Shown here one piece after another: positions 37,069 to 44,883 of a stretch of DNA of 64,000 nt (positions are counted from its first letter, which is position 1; each line of letters starts with the position of its first letter). The notes under the pieces are model-generated. The model was given only the letters and a program-made list of their open reading frames with translations. It had not been told where the DNA came from and ran no database searches. Made by a program: the position numbers and the translations under genes. The stretch is from Lacihabitans sp. CCS-44 (GTDB lineage Bacteria > Bacteroidota > Bacteroidia > Cytophagales > Spirosomataceae). Where the stretch lies: the NCBI RefSeq assembly GCF_024343735.1, contig NZ_RJUE01000009.1, forward strand, positions 17,083 to 81,082. The letters are read 5' to 3'.

Positions 37069-37983
37069 TTAAGGCTTTAAAACAAGTTTAAATGTATCTC
37101 TAATTTCTTTCAAATCAATAGTATGGGCCTCAAAAGCATTCATGGTATTCGGTGAATTTTTTTCGAGACATTGCTCTATAACTAAATGCGGCTTCAGATT
37201 TTTCTTTAATAATTCTAAAGCAAATTTTTTAAAATCGATATCGCCATCAGAAGTGAAAACTTCCTGCCAAATTCCATTTTTTGATTGTCGAATGTGAAGC
37301 TCAATAATGCGGTCTCCATACATTTTTAGCACATCAAAAACCGCCAATTGAGAGTTTTGAGAACCTCTATAAACCCAATGTACATCCATACAGAAATATA
37401 GATTCTCGGGTGAAGTGTTTTGTAACATGTGATGAAACTCTCTTGCTCCAGCCTTCAATTCTACGTCGTGGGTATGGTAGGCAAGCTTTAAGCCATTCAT
37501 TTTTAATGATTTTCCTATTTTCTCTAATGCTTTAGCTTGGAGTGTTAATTGCTCATCCGATTTTAGTTTGTCGCTTCCCCAAGCTATGGGATTTGGGTTG
37601 GTTACTATGATTTTGGTGCCATAGTTTTTCACAACTTCCGCAATTTCAAGAATAGTTTTAATTGACTTTTCTACTTGTTCTTCTTCATGCAAAACACTGC
37701 CAATATAAACTGAGGGCATTTTAATATGGTATTTTTTCAAAACGGCAATCAGTTTAGTGGCTTCTTCGGCACTTCCCAAACTGGGCTCATAGGCTTGAAG
37801 ACCAGTCTTCACATACGCTGCCATATCAGCATCAAGATTTTCGCCCCAAACTTTTGATTCTCTGCTATAAAAAGTACCCCAATTGTAGGAATTGCTACTA
37901 ATTGGGAAAGTCTCTTTTACAGATTCAAACTTTTGAATCATTCCCAAAACTGGTACAGCGGCTATGAAATTTCTTCGTTTCAT
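37069..37983 (-). CDS. sugar phosphate isomerase/epimerase (TIM barrel), Tat-type signal
   Basis: 304 residues. The N-terminus MKRRNFIAAVPVLGMI has a twin-arginine pattern (RRNF) and a short hydrophobic stretch, so export by Tat is probable. The mature part is a xylose-isomerase-like AP-endonuclease-2 barrel: YHTHDVELKAGAREFHHML, FCMDVHWVYRG, IIELHIRQSK and LVIEQCLE place the metal ligands at barrel ends. Family members act on sugar or inositol intermediates. With the Gfo/Idh/MocA gene 3 nt downstream it suggests keto-sugar or inositol processing. Confidence 0.82.
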   Translation of the reverse strand: MKRRNFIAAVPVLGMIQKFESVKETFPISSNSYNWGTFYSRESKVWGENLDADMAAYVKTGLQAYEPSLGSAEEATKLIAVLKKYHIKMPSVYIGSVLHEEEQVEKSIKTILEIAEVVKNYGTKIIVTNPNPIAWGSDKLKSDEQLTLQAKALEKIGKSLKMNGLKLAYHTHDVELKAGAREFHHMLQNTSPENLYFCMDVHWVYRGSQNSQLAVFDVLKMYGDRIIELHIRQSKNGIWQEVFTSDGDIDFKKFALELLKKNLKPHLVIEQCLEKNSPNTMNAFEAHTIDLKEIRDTFKLVLKP

Positions 37984-38124
37984 GGTCTATTATTTGAACA
38001 CAGATGACACTGATTGGACAGATAAACACTGGTTTTTAAATACTTATTAATTGAGACTCTACACGTTTTCATATTATCCTTATGGTACTGTCTTTTCGAT
38101 TGAAATTTTAGAATAAACTATTTC

Positions 38125-38970
38125 CTATGAAGTCTTTATAAATTCAAATCCTTCTCCAAGTTCTAGAATTTTATAGGGAGTTCCAATTTTTTCACAGGCA
38201 ATTTTAAAGTTTTCAGGGTCTTCAGTATTAAACTCAAACAAGTGATAATGATGAGGTATAACACATTTGATATCAGCCACTTTACTTAAATCAGCTGCTT
38301 CTTGAAAACTTAAATTTCCTGCTACTTTTCTCTCGGGCTTGTTTCCATTTATGGGTAAAAACGCCAAATCCAAATGGTAACTTTTGAGGTTTTTCTCCAA
38401 ACCTTCATACCATAGCGTATCACCTGAATGGTAAACCACAAAATCTCCAAATTTAACAATATAGCTCATAAATTTGCACTGACCTTTTTCGTCTCTTTCT
38501 ACAGAATTATGTGCCGCAGGTAGTCCAATTATTTCGAAATGCCCTATTTTAATGCTCCTGTTTTCATCTAATCCAATAGGAAAATCAAACTCACATGTCA
38601 ATCTATCTGTTACAAAATCTCTATTTGCTTCCGGAATAATGAATTTTGCGTATTCATTATTTTCAAATATCGAATTCAAAGTTTCAGCATCTAAATGATC
38701 CGTATGGTTATGACTAGAAGTAAGCACATTTATATTTTCTAAAAGTGAAGGATTCACCACCAATTCGCTCATTCTTGTGTGCGGTTTTTCTGTATTTTGG
38801 TATTTTACAGAAAGTGAATCCGACAAATAAGGGTCGAAAAGAACAGTTTCACCTCTAAATTTAAGTAAAAAACCGCTCTGTCCAAGCCACCAAACTTTGA
38901 AGGTGGATTCGGAGGTAAAAGATTGAATATCGTTAATTAGTTGTTCGTTTTTCTGTTTCGGTTTTATCAT
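38125..38970 (-). CDS. MBL fold metallo-hydrolase (UlaG-like)
   Basis: 281 residues. The metal motif is SSHNHTDHLD (HxHxDH) and a later GLPAAHNSVERD supplies another His. WWLGQSGFLLKF at the N-terminus and YHSGDTLWYEGL are typical of UlaG-like or phospholipase-D-like MBL proteins. Cytoplasmic, with no signal. It lies in the catabolic block but is separated from its neighbours by 140-180 nt spacers, so it may be transcribed alone. Confidence 0.85.
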   Translation of the reverse strand: MIKPKQKNEQLINDIQSFTSESTFKVWWLGQSGFLLKFRGETVLFDPYLSDSLSVKYQNTEKPHTRMSELVVNPSLLENINVLTSSHNHTDHLDAETLNSIFENNEYAKFIIPEANRDFVTDRLTCEFDFPIGLDENRSIKIGHFEIIGLPAAHNSVERDEKGQCKFMSYIVKFGDFVVYHSGDTLWYEGLEKNLKSYHLDLAFLPINGNKPERKVAGNLSFQEAADLSKVADIKCVIPHHYHLFEFNTEDPENFKIACEKIGTPYKILELGEGFEFIKTS

Positions 38971-38988
38971 TGTCTATACATTTATACC

Positions 38989-39077
38989 GCTAAGACGCAA
39001 GGCCGCGAGGTTTTTTCTCGCAAAGACGCTAAGACGCAAAGTTTTTTTTTTATCGCCAAGTGGCTATGACGCAAAGG
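38989..39077. repeat. three copies of a GCTAAGACGCAAAG-like word
   Basis: Copies at 38989-39000, 39028-39041 and 39063-39077 (the last with one change). The first two flank the small palindromic piece gcgaggttttttctcgc. It resembles decayed interspersed repeats common between Bacteroidetes genes. Confidence 0.55.
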
Positions 39078-39105
39078 TTTTGCCTATATTTCAAAATTCC
39101 AACAA

Positions 39106-39126
39106 AACTCCCCCTTCGGGGGTTGG
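39106..39126 (-). terminator. C/G hairpin at the end of the MetE-like gene
   Basis: A 5-bp stem (ccccc / ggggg) with a 3-nt loop, with short A/T pairing outside. On the minus strand a TTTT run follows. It may be a terminator of the gene ending at 39136 or another copy of a dispersed hairpin. Confidence 0.5.
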
Positions 39127-39135
39127 GGGGCTTTT

Positions 39136-40155
39136 TCAACGCAATTCTGCCGCAGCTTTACACATGCTTTCAATTTTTAACTTTGATGCCCATCGGGCAG
39201 TTTGTGACAGTCCGCAATCTGGAGCCACTGCCAATTTTTCTGCAGGCACATATTTCAGGCACTTCTGAATTCGCTCTTTTACATCTTCTACCGTTTCGAT
39301 GTAATAACTTTTTACATCAATTACACCCACAGCCACATCCATTTTTTCGGCAAACCGTTCTAAAAGATGTACTTCTGCAAAATTCAAAACGCACATTTCG
39401 GTATGTAACTCGTCAACAGTCATATCCAAGAAATCAGGCAACATGGGTGCAATGGTTTTCTTTCCAATCGAACGCCCTTTGAAATTCCCAAAACACAAAT
39501 GTGTGCCGATTCTGGTTTTATCCAAAATGCCTTTAACTGTCCGATTAAAAATATCCACAAATCGTTTTGTATCTTCTTTGTAAGCATAGCAAGACATAGA
39601 TGGCTCGTCAATACAAATTTCTTGAGCTCCTGCTTCAACCAATTTTTCTAATTCCAAAGCCACCAAAGGCATCAAAGCCTCAGTAATTTCCCAACGGTCT
39701 TTGTAAATTTCGCCTGGCAACATTCTACCTGATAAAGTGTATGGACCAGGAATTGAAGCCTTCAATATTTTGCCTTCGGGAGCTAGTCTTTTCAGACGAT
39801 TGTATTCTTCAACTACGCCAAGCCCTTTTGGAGCACTTAGCTTTTCGACAATCGTATGTTTTCCTCTTTGGTCGTGTGCAGGTGGACCATACTTACGTGT
39901 TTCTTCATGATTGGCTTGAATTCCTTTTATGAAACCATAAAACGAAAGGTTGAAATCTAGCCGCGTTTGTTCACCATCAGTAATAACATCCAATCCTCCT
40001 GCGACCTGATCGTGAATGGCATTTACCACTGCATCCTCAATCATTTCGTTGACATCGGCTGGGCCAAATTTATCAAGATTTTGAGAGGCAAATTCTAGCC
40101 AACTTGGAAATGGCCATGAGCCTACTACGGTTGTTTTTATAGGTATTGGTTGCAT
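39136..40155 (-). CDS. MetE C-terminal-domain-like methyltransferase (UROD/MetE superfamily)
   Basis: 339 residues from the ATG at 40155 (MQPIPIKTTVVGSWPFP); an earlier in-frame ATG at 40188 gives only an unlikely tail. It is a single-domain relative of cobalamin-independent methionine synthase: the N-terminal TTVVGSWP, ITDGEQTR, IDEPSMSCYAY, IGTHLCFGNF and LAVAPDCGLSQT carry the zinc His and Cys positions. Such stand-alone proteins methylate homocysteine or process other thiol or carbon substrates. The carbohydrate-type neighbourhood makes methionine synthesis uncertain. Confidence 0.8.
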   Translation of the reverse strand: MQPIPIKTTVVGSWPFPSWLEFASQNLDKFGPADVNEMIEDAVVNAIHDQVAGGLDVITDGEQTRLDFNLSFYGFIKGIQANHEETRKYGPPAHDQRGKHTIVEKLSAPKGLGVVEEYNRLKRLAPEGKILKASIPGPYTLSGRMLPGEIYKDRWEITEALMPLVALELEKLVEAGAQEICIDEPSMSCYAYKEDTKRFVDIFNRTVKGILDKTRIGTHLCFGNFKGRSIGKKTIAPMLPDFLDMTVDELHTEMCVLNFAEVHLLERFAEKMDVAVGVIDVKSYYIETVEDVKERIQKCLKYVPAEKLAVAPDCGLSQTARWASKLKIESMCKAAAELR

Positions 40156-40222
40156 AATTATTTCTATTTTATTTACCACAAAGTGCACAAGGTTTTACAC
40201 AAAGTACACTGCATATTTAATT

Positions 40223-41023
40223 CTATTCTTTCGACACATAACTTTCTATACCCACAGATCTATACATTTTCGAAATGCGGTGGGCATGTTCATCATAAGC
40301 ACTTTGGAATAGTTCAGCTGCTTTTTCTGCTCCAACAAGGGCTCCGGCTGTCAATACTTTTGGAGGACGGCCAGCCTGAGTTAAAAGATTAGCTACTTCA
40401 GCTTTGATAGAATTGATGAGCATACAAGAACCCACTGTAGAACCTGGTGCCACCGGTGTTTCTAAGTTCTCAATTTTTATCATGGCATCGCCCAATGGTG
40501 CTCCCGAATCTAAAACCACATCACAAAAATCCTGTAATTTCTTACCATCTTTCCGTTTTGATGTACTGGCTTCAGAATGCAGTTTGGTATTCAATCCCAC
40601 TACTTTCAACCCTTTTGATTTAAATATTTCTGCCATTTCTATAGGCACCACATTGCATCCAGAAGAAGAAATAATCAAGGCAGCGTCTTGTTCATTAACA
40701 TCAAAATTTCTGATAATTTGTTCTGCCAAACCTGAAACATTTTCTAAAAACATAGCTTGTCTTTGTCCATTCGCACCCACAACCAAATTATGAAAAGTTA
40801 GTGAGAGCTCAACTATGGGATTGAAACCAGGGAATGACCCATATCTCGGCCACATTTCTTCCACCATTATGCGGCTGTGTCCGCTTCCAAATACATGTAC
40901 CATTCTTCCTGCCAAAATAGAATCAGCAAAAATTCTAGCCACTTCAAGAATCTGTTTTTCTTGAGCAGCTACCGTTTCGATCATCTGCTGACACTTTTCT
41001 AAATACTGTTTTGTATAAGTCAT
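40223..41023 (-). CDS. SIS-domain sugar isomerase-like protein
   Basis: 266 residues. The SIS domain is seen in VHVFGSGHSRIMVEEMWPR and AALIISSSGCNVVPIEMAEIF with VVLDSGAPLGDAMI. It resembles the UPF0309 group of sugar isomerases or phosphosugar-binding proteins. The ROK-family gene follows upstream in the same direction (68 nt), as in amino sugar pathways that pair a kinase with a SIS protein. The substrate is not determined. Confidence 0.83.
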   Translation of the reverse strand: MTYTKQYLEKCQQMIETVAAQEKQILEVARIFADSILAGRMVHVFGSGHSRIMVEEMWPRYGSFPGFNPIVELSLTFHNLVVGANGQRQAMFLENVSGLAEQIIRNFDVNEQDAALIISSSGCNVVPIEMAEIFKSKGLKVVGLNTKLHSEASTSKRKDGKKLQDFCDVVLDSGAPLGDAMIKIENLETPVAPGSTVGSCMLINSIKAEVANLLTQAGRPPKVLTAGALVGAEKAAELFQSAYDEHAHRISKMYRSVGIESYVSKE

Positions 41024-41038
41024 ATTCTATTTTTTTTA

Positions 41039-41109
41039 AAACACATAGGCACCTTGACATCATAGCTTTTTTTGTAATTCTCTATTGTGCACTATGCGTC
41101 TATGTGTTT
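41039..41109. repeat. inverted repeat with 10-bp perfect arms, overlapping the ROK gene end
   Basis: AAACACATAG (41039-41048) and CTATGTGTTT (41100-41109), with further partly complementary words (ggcac ... gtgcac) between. The right arm covers the last codons of the ROK gene, so the repeat has contributed coding sequence. Confidence 0.65.
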
Positions 41110-41997
41110 ATTAATTTCTCCCAATGCAAAAGCCGCCGCTCCAATGGCTCCCGATAAATCATCAAAATGAGCCTTTTCTATTTTTGTTGTTTTGCCTTGT
41201 GGTCTAAATTCATAGAGGTCAATAAAAGTTTGTATCGGCTGAAAAAGTAAATTGCCAGCTAGGGTTATTCCTCCACTCAAAATGATGATTTCAGGTGAAA
41301 AAACGTTTATAAAAGAGGCCAATGAAATACTCAATTTCCTTATCGAATCCAACCAAAGCCATTGAGCAAAAGGATCATTTTCTTTATAAGCTTCTAATAA
41401 ATCAAACGTTGATTTATATTTCCCCATCGAACGCTTTTCTATAGAATAATTGCCCAATGCATATTCTAAACTCCCTGGAATGCCCAAAATTGAAAGGTCA
41501 TCATCGTTTGTATTTATTGAAACATGGCCCAAATGCCCCGCCATTTGACTCAGACCTTGATAAAGTTCTCCATTGATGAGTATTCCTCCGCCCACACCAG
41601 TACCCAATGTAATCAAAATCGCATTTTTATATCCCTTTATAGCTCCAAACTTAGCTTCGGCCATCAATGCGGCATGAGCGTCGTTTAAAACCAAAGTTTT
41701 AGTTTCAAAATAGTCTGCCCACACAAAATTCTCTAATCCAAAAAGACGGTTTGGCAAATGAGCGATGCAGGTATTGTTGGTATTTGCTAGGCCAGGAGCA
41801 GACAAACCAATGATTTCCACTTGATTTTGGCTTTTCTCTTTCAAATGGTTTACCATTTCCAAAACATTCTCTTTCCAGCTTTCATCTCCCTCGTCACTGG
41901 TAGGAATATAATGTTTGTGAAGAACCTCACCCTTTTCGTTGAGTAAAATACCTTTCACGTTTGTTCCGCCTAAGTCTATTCCTATTGCTACTTTCAT
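41092..41997 (-). CDS. ROK family sugar kinase/regulator
   Basis: 301 residues. GIDLGGTNVKG is the ATP phosphate-1 motif, LVLNDAHAALMAEAKFGA carries the catalytic Asp, and ITLGTGVGGGILI is phosphate-2. At the position where ROK kinases usually have the zinc Cys cluster (CxCGxxGC) the sequence reads LSILGIPGSLEYALGNY, with no Cys. This is a real departure from the typical zinc-containing ROK proteins, though several kinases without it are known. No DNA-binding helix-turn-helix is seen, so kinase activity is favoured. Confidence 0.82.
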   Translation of the reverse strand: MKVAIGIDLGGTNVKGILLNEKGEVLHKHYIPTSDEGDESWKENVLEMVNHLKEKSQNQVEIIGLSAPGLANTNNTCIAHLPNRLFGLENFVWADYFETKTLVLNDAHAALMAEAKFGAIKGYKNAILITLGTGVGGGILINGELYQGLSQMAGHLGHVSINTNDDDLSILGIPGSLEYALGNYSIEKRSMGKYKSTFDLLEAYKENDPFAQWLWLDSIRKLSISLASFINVFSPEIIILSGGITLAGNLLFQPIQTFIDLYEFRPQGKTTKIEKAHFDDLSGAIGAAAFALGEINKHIDA

Positions 41998-42122
41998 TTC
42001 TTAGCTGTTGGCTTTTAGCCTATAGCTATAAGCTTTTATTTTAATCCATTTTTAAACCCATTCCAATTTCAACAAATCAACATTTGCTAATTAGCATATT
42101 AACTAATTGACACATTAGCACA

Positions 42123-42902
42123 TTAATACTGCCCTTCAGATACCTCCCATCCCCCATCTACATAGAGCGTTTGACCAGTAGTGAATTTTGAAGAATCCGA
42201 CATAAAATATACCGCCGCACCGTCTAAATCTTCGGGCTTTCCGTTTCTTCCACCATCTAGTGGCTGTTTCGTTTTTACAAAACTCATGATTTTTCCATCG
42301 GTACTTGCCCGTGCCGACATGGGGGTTTCGACCAACGCTGGTGCTAGAATATTTATCCTGATATTGTCTTTTGCATAATAGGCCGCCAAGGCTTTTGTAA
42401 ATCCTGTCACGGCCGACTTTGCGGCTGCGTAGGCATGTGTCACAAAATATTGCGGAGATGGTGAAAAACCCAAAACAGAACTCATGTTCAAAATGCTTCC
42501 AGATTTTCCGAGTTCTAAAAATTTTCTTACCGCAGCTTGGTTTGAAAGCATTAGACTGGTAAGATTCAAGTCAAAGGTTTTTTGCCAACCTTCAAGTGTA
42601 AGTTCGTGTAGCGGTCCATCGCCATATTTACGACCACTTCCACCAGCAACATGATACAAACCATCAAAATCACCGAATTCAGAAATGCACATTTCTATGG
42701 CCTTTGTTGCAGTTGTAGAATCAGAAGCATCCCCTTTAAGAGCTCGAGCATTTTCACCCAGTGCCAATTCGGCAGAAATGCAACTTTCGGGATTTCTACC
42801 CACCACCACCAAATTTGCACCGTTTTTTATAAAAGCTTTTGCAGCTGAAAACCCCAGCCCAGTAGTTCCGCCAACAATAACAACCTTTTTACCTTTGAGC
42901 AT
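42123..42902 (-). CDS. SDR family oxidoreductase
   Basis: 259 residues from the ATG at 42902 (MLKGKKVVIVGGTTGLG), chosen because it begins directly at the Rossmann strand; a longer frame begins at 42980. Landmarks are GGTTGLG, the NMSSVLG active Ser region, YAAAKSAVTGF for the catalytic Tyr-Lys, and TGQTLYVDGGWEV at the C-terminus. It is an NAD(P)-dependent alcohol or sugar dehydrogenase. It faces the AraC gene across a 116-nt divergent spacer, which suggests that AraC regulates it. Confidence 0.88.
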   Translation of the reverse strand: MLKGKKVVIVGGTTGLGFSAAKAFIKNGANLVVVGRNPESCISAELALGENARALKGDASDSTTATKAIEMCISEFGDFDGLYHVAGGSGRKYGDGPLHELTLEGWQKTFDLNLTSLMLSNQAAVRKFLELGKSGSILNMSSVLGFSPSPQYFVTHAYAAAKSAVTGFTKALAAYYAKDNIRINILAPALVETPMSARASTDGKIMSFVKTKQPLDGGRNGKPEDLDGAAVYFMSDSSKFTTGQTLYVDGGWEVSEGQY

Positions 42903-43018
42903 TTTGTGAAAAATTATATCATTTAGATAAAAACATATTGATAAAATACAAAAATATATAGATAAAATTTTAATTTCCACCTATATTTAATGCTCGACCA
43001 ATACTATATTGATATTAA

Positions 43019-43897
43019 ATGAAACCAATTCTTCAAAGACTGCCGCTTAGCAAAAGCCTTTCCTTTATATATGAACGTTACGAATCTCCCTATTTTGAAA
43101 CTCCCTGGCATTATCATGAGGAGTTCGAAATCGTTCTTTGTGATGGTGGATATGGGAAAAAAGTAATCGGAAACCATACTTCTGAATATAATGAGGGAGA
43201 TTTAATATTAATAGGAGGTAAACTACCCCACTGGTTTAGTGCTGATGAAATATTTTATACCAAAGAGACATTTCCTCTGCCCGCGTCCATCGTTATACAG
43301 TTTCGGCTAGATAGTTTTGGTGAATCATTCTTTGACTTGGTAGAAATGACTCCCGTGAAGTCGTTATTAGAAAAAGCAAAATTTGGACTTCAATTTTATG
43401 GCAATACCAAAGAGCAAATAAACAAAGTCATTAAAGAAAACATGCATAAAACCAGCCTAGAAAAGTTCTTGAGCCTTTTTGAAATATTGCAATTGATGGC
43501 TGAAAGTAAAGAGCAACAGCCTCTTTCAGAAATAGGAATGGAAGGAATCAGCAAGAAAGATTCAGAGAGAATGAGTATCATATTTGACCAAATATTAAAA
43601 AACTTCAAAGAACCTGTGTCGGTTGAGGAGTTGGCTCAAAAAGTAAATTTAAGTAAAGCCGCCTTTTGTAGATATTTCAAAGCTCGCACACAAAAGACAT
43701 TTGTGGAATACCTTATGCAAGTCAGAATAAATCACGCTTGTAAGCTTTTGAAAGAAACCGAAATGAGTGTTTTAGAAATCTGTTACGAATCGGGATTCAA
43801 TAATTTATCGAATTTCAACAGACAGTTTTTAAAACTTACAAAACAAAACCCCAAAGCCTTCAGAAAAAAGCAGGATACTTCTGTTTCTACAAACTAA
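43019..43897 (+). CDS. AraC family transcriptional regulator
   Basis: 292 residues. The N-terminal cupin-like sensor has HYHEEFEIVLCDGGYGKKVIG. The C-terminal two helix-turn-helix units start near SVEELAQKVNLSKAAFCRYFKARTQK and end with ICYESGFNNLSNFNRQFLKLTKQNPKAFRK. AraC regulators with this cupin type often sense sugars or aromatic compounds. It is divergent to the SDR gene and the first gene of the block, so control of the catabolic genes is plausible. No terminator was seen after it. Confidence 0.9.
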   Translation: MKPILQRLPLSKSLSFIYERYESPYFETPWHYHEEFEIVLCDGGYGKKVIGNHTSEYNEGDLILIGGKLPHWFSADEIFYTKETFPLPASIVIQFRLDSFGESFFDLVEMTPVKSLLEKAKFGLQFYGNTKEQINKVIKENMHKTSLEKFLSLFEILQLMAESKEQQPLSEIGMEGISKKDSERMSIIFDQILKNFKEPVSVEELAQKVNLSKAAFCRYFKARTQKTFVEYLMQVRINHACKLLKETEMSVLEICYESGFNNLSNFNRQFLKLTKQNPKAFRKKQDTSVSTN

Positions 43898-44234
43898 TAT
43901 CTGTAATTTCGAAAAAAAAAACATACACAGTTTTTCCCAAAGTAAGATTAATATTATATCAAATTTTGGCCATTTAATGCGTCAAAGACATTCAGATTTT
44001 CGGAACATTTTTAAAGTGTAGCAATAACACATAAAGCGACATTTCCGATATAAACCTTTCGAAAACAAGCAAGAAAAAATAGTCAACTACCTTAAAATCA
44101 GCATAAAATAATTATTCAATTTTATGATTTTATAAGTAAACATTGTACTTTTCTAATAAATAAGCTTTTTTTTCTATCTCATTAACACTTCCGAAAAACA
44201 TAATCCGTTTGTTTTGCATAAAAAATAAGTGCGT
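43898..44234. other. 337-nt spacer between the AraC gene and RlpA gene
   Basis: AT-rich, no ORF of note, no clear hairpin or promoter consensus. Probably holds the rlpA promoter. Nothing else seen. Confidence 0.5.
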
Positions 44235-44741
44235 ATGAATTTTACAAAAACACTTTTTATAATACTTTTTTCTGCTTTAGGTTTTGTGCCTTCATTTTCA
44301 CAAGGATTAGAATACAAAAAATCGTTTGAAGGCTTAGCATCGTTTTATGGCAAAGAATTTAATGGCAAAACAACTGCAAACGGCGACGTTTTCAGCAATC
44401 GCTATTATACATGTGCACATCGCACGCTGCCGTTTGGTACATTAATAGAAATAGAAAATCCTAAAAATGGAAAAAAAGTAATAGTAAAAGTAAACGACCG
44501 CGGGCCTTATTGCGGAGAAAGGGTGATAGACCTTTCTAGAGAGGCCGCCAGCAAATTGGGACTAATACACCACGGTGTATCTGATATCAAAGCAAAAATT
44601 CTGAAGAAAAGAAAAGGTTTTGATATTATCACTGGCTCTATGACAAACCAAAGCCTTTGGCCATTGCTTACATCACCCCGAAATTTCCAAGGTAGATTCT
44701 TTGCGTCGCCTATAAAAAGGAATTATGTAACAAAAATTTAA
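44235..44741 (+). CDS. rlpA: RlpA family septal ring lytic transglycosylase-like protein
   Basis: 168 residues from the ATG at 44235; an in-frame GTG lies 6 nt upstream. The signal peptide ends around PSFSQ. The double-psi beta-barrel is clear: GLASFYGKEFNGKTTANGDVF, TCAHRTLPFGTLIEI and VNDRGPYCGERVIDLSREAA. RlpA acts on naked peptidoglycan glycan strands at the septum. There is no SPOR domain after the barrel, only a short tail, so septal targeting would differ from E. coli RlpA. Confidence 0.88.
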   Translation: MNFTKTLFIILFSALGFVPSFSQGLEYKKSFEGLASFYGKEFNGKTTANGDVFSNRYYTCAHRTLPFGTLIEIENPKNGKKVIVKVNDRGPYCGERVIDLSREAASKLGLIHHGVSDIKAKILKKRKGFDIITGSMTNQSLWPLLTSPRNFQGRFFASPIKRNYVTKI

Positions 44742-44821
44742 ACCTTGGAGATGTTTCGCTTTTGGGGTTTTATAACCTCAAAAGCAATATTGGCCTAAGA
44801 CTAAGTTTTTCGCAAACAAAA

Positions 44822-44853
44822 AAGAGGCTTTAGACATACATCTAAAGCCTCTT
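44822..44853. terminator. bidirectional terminator between RlpA and the adhesin gene
   Basis: A 13-bp perfect stem (aagaggctttaga / tctaaagcctctt) with a 6-nt loop, between convergent genes. Short A- and T-runs flank it. Confidence 0.88.
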
Positions 44854-44883
44854 AAAATATAAATCATTATAGAAAACTTCCAG

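Noticed and set aside
39060..39482. 140-codon plus-strand ORF
   Set aside because: It lies antisense to the MetE-like gene and begins in repeat sequence.
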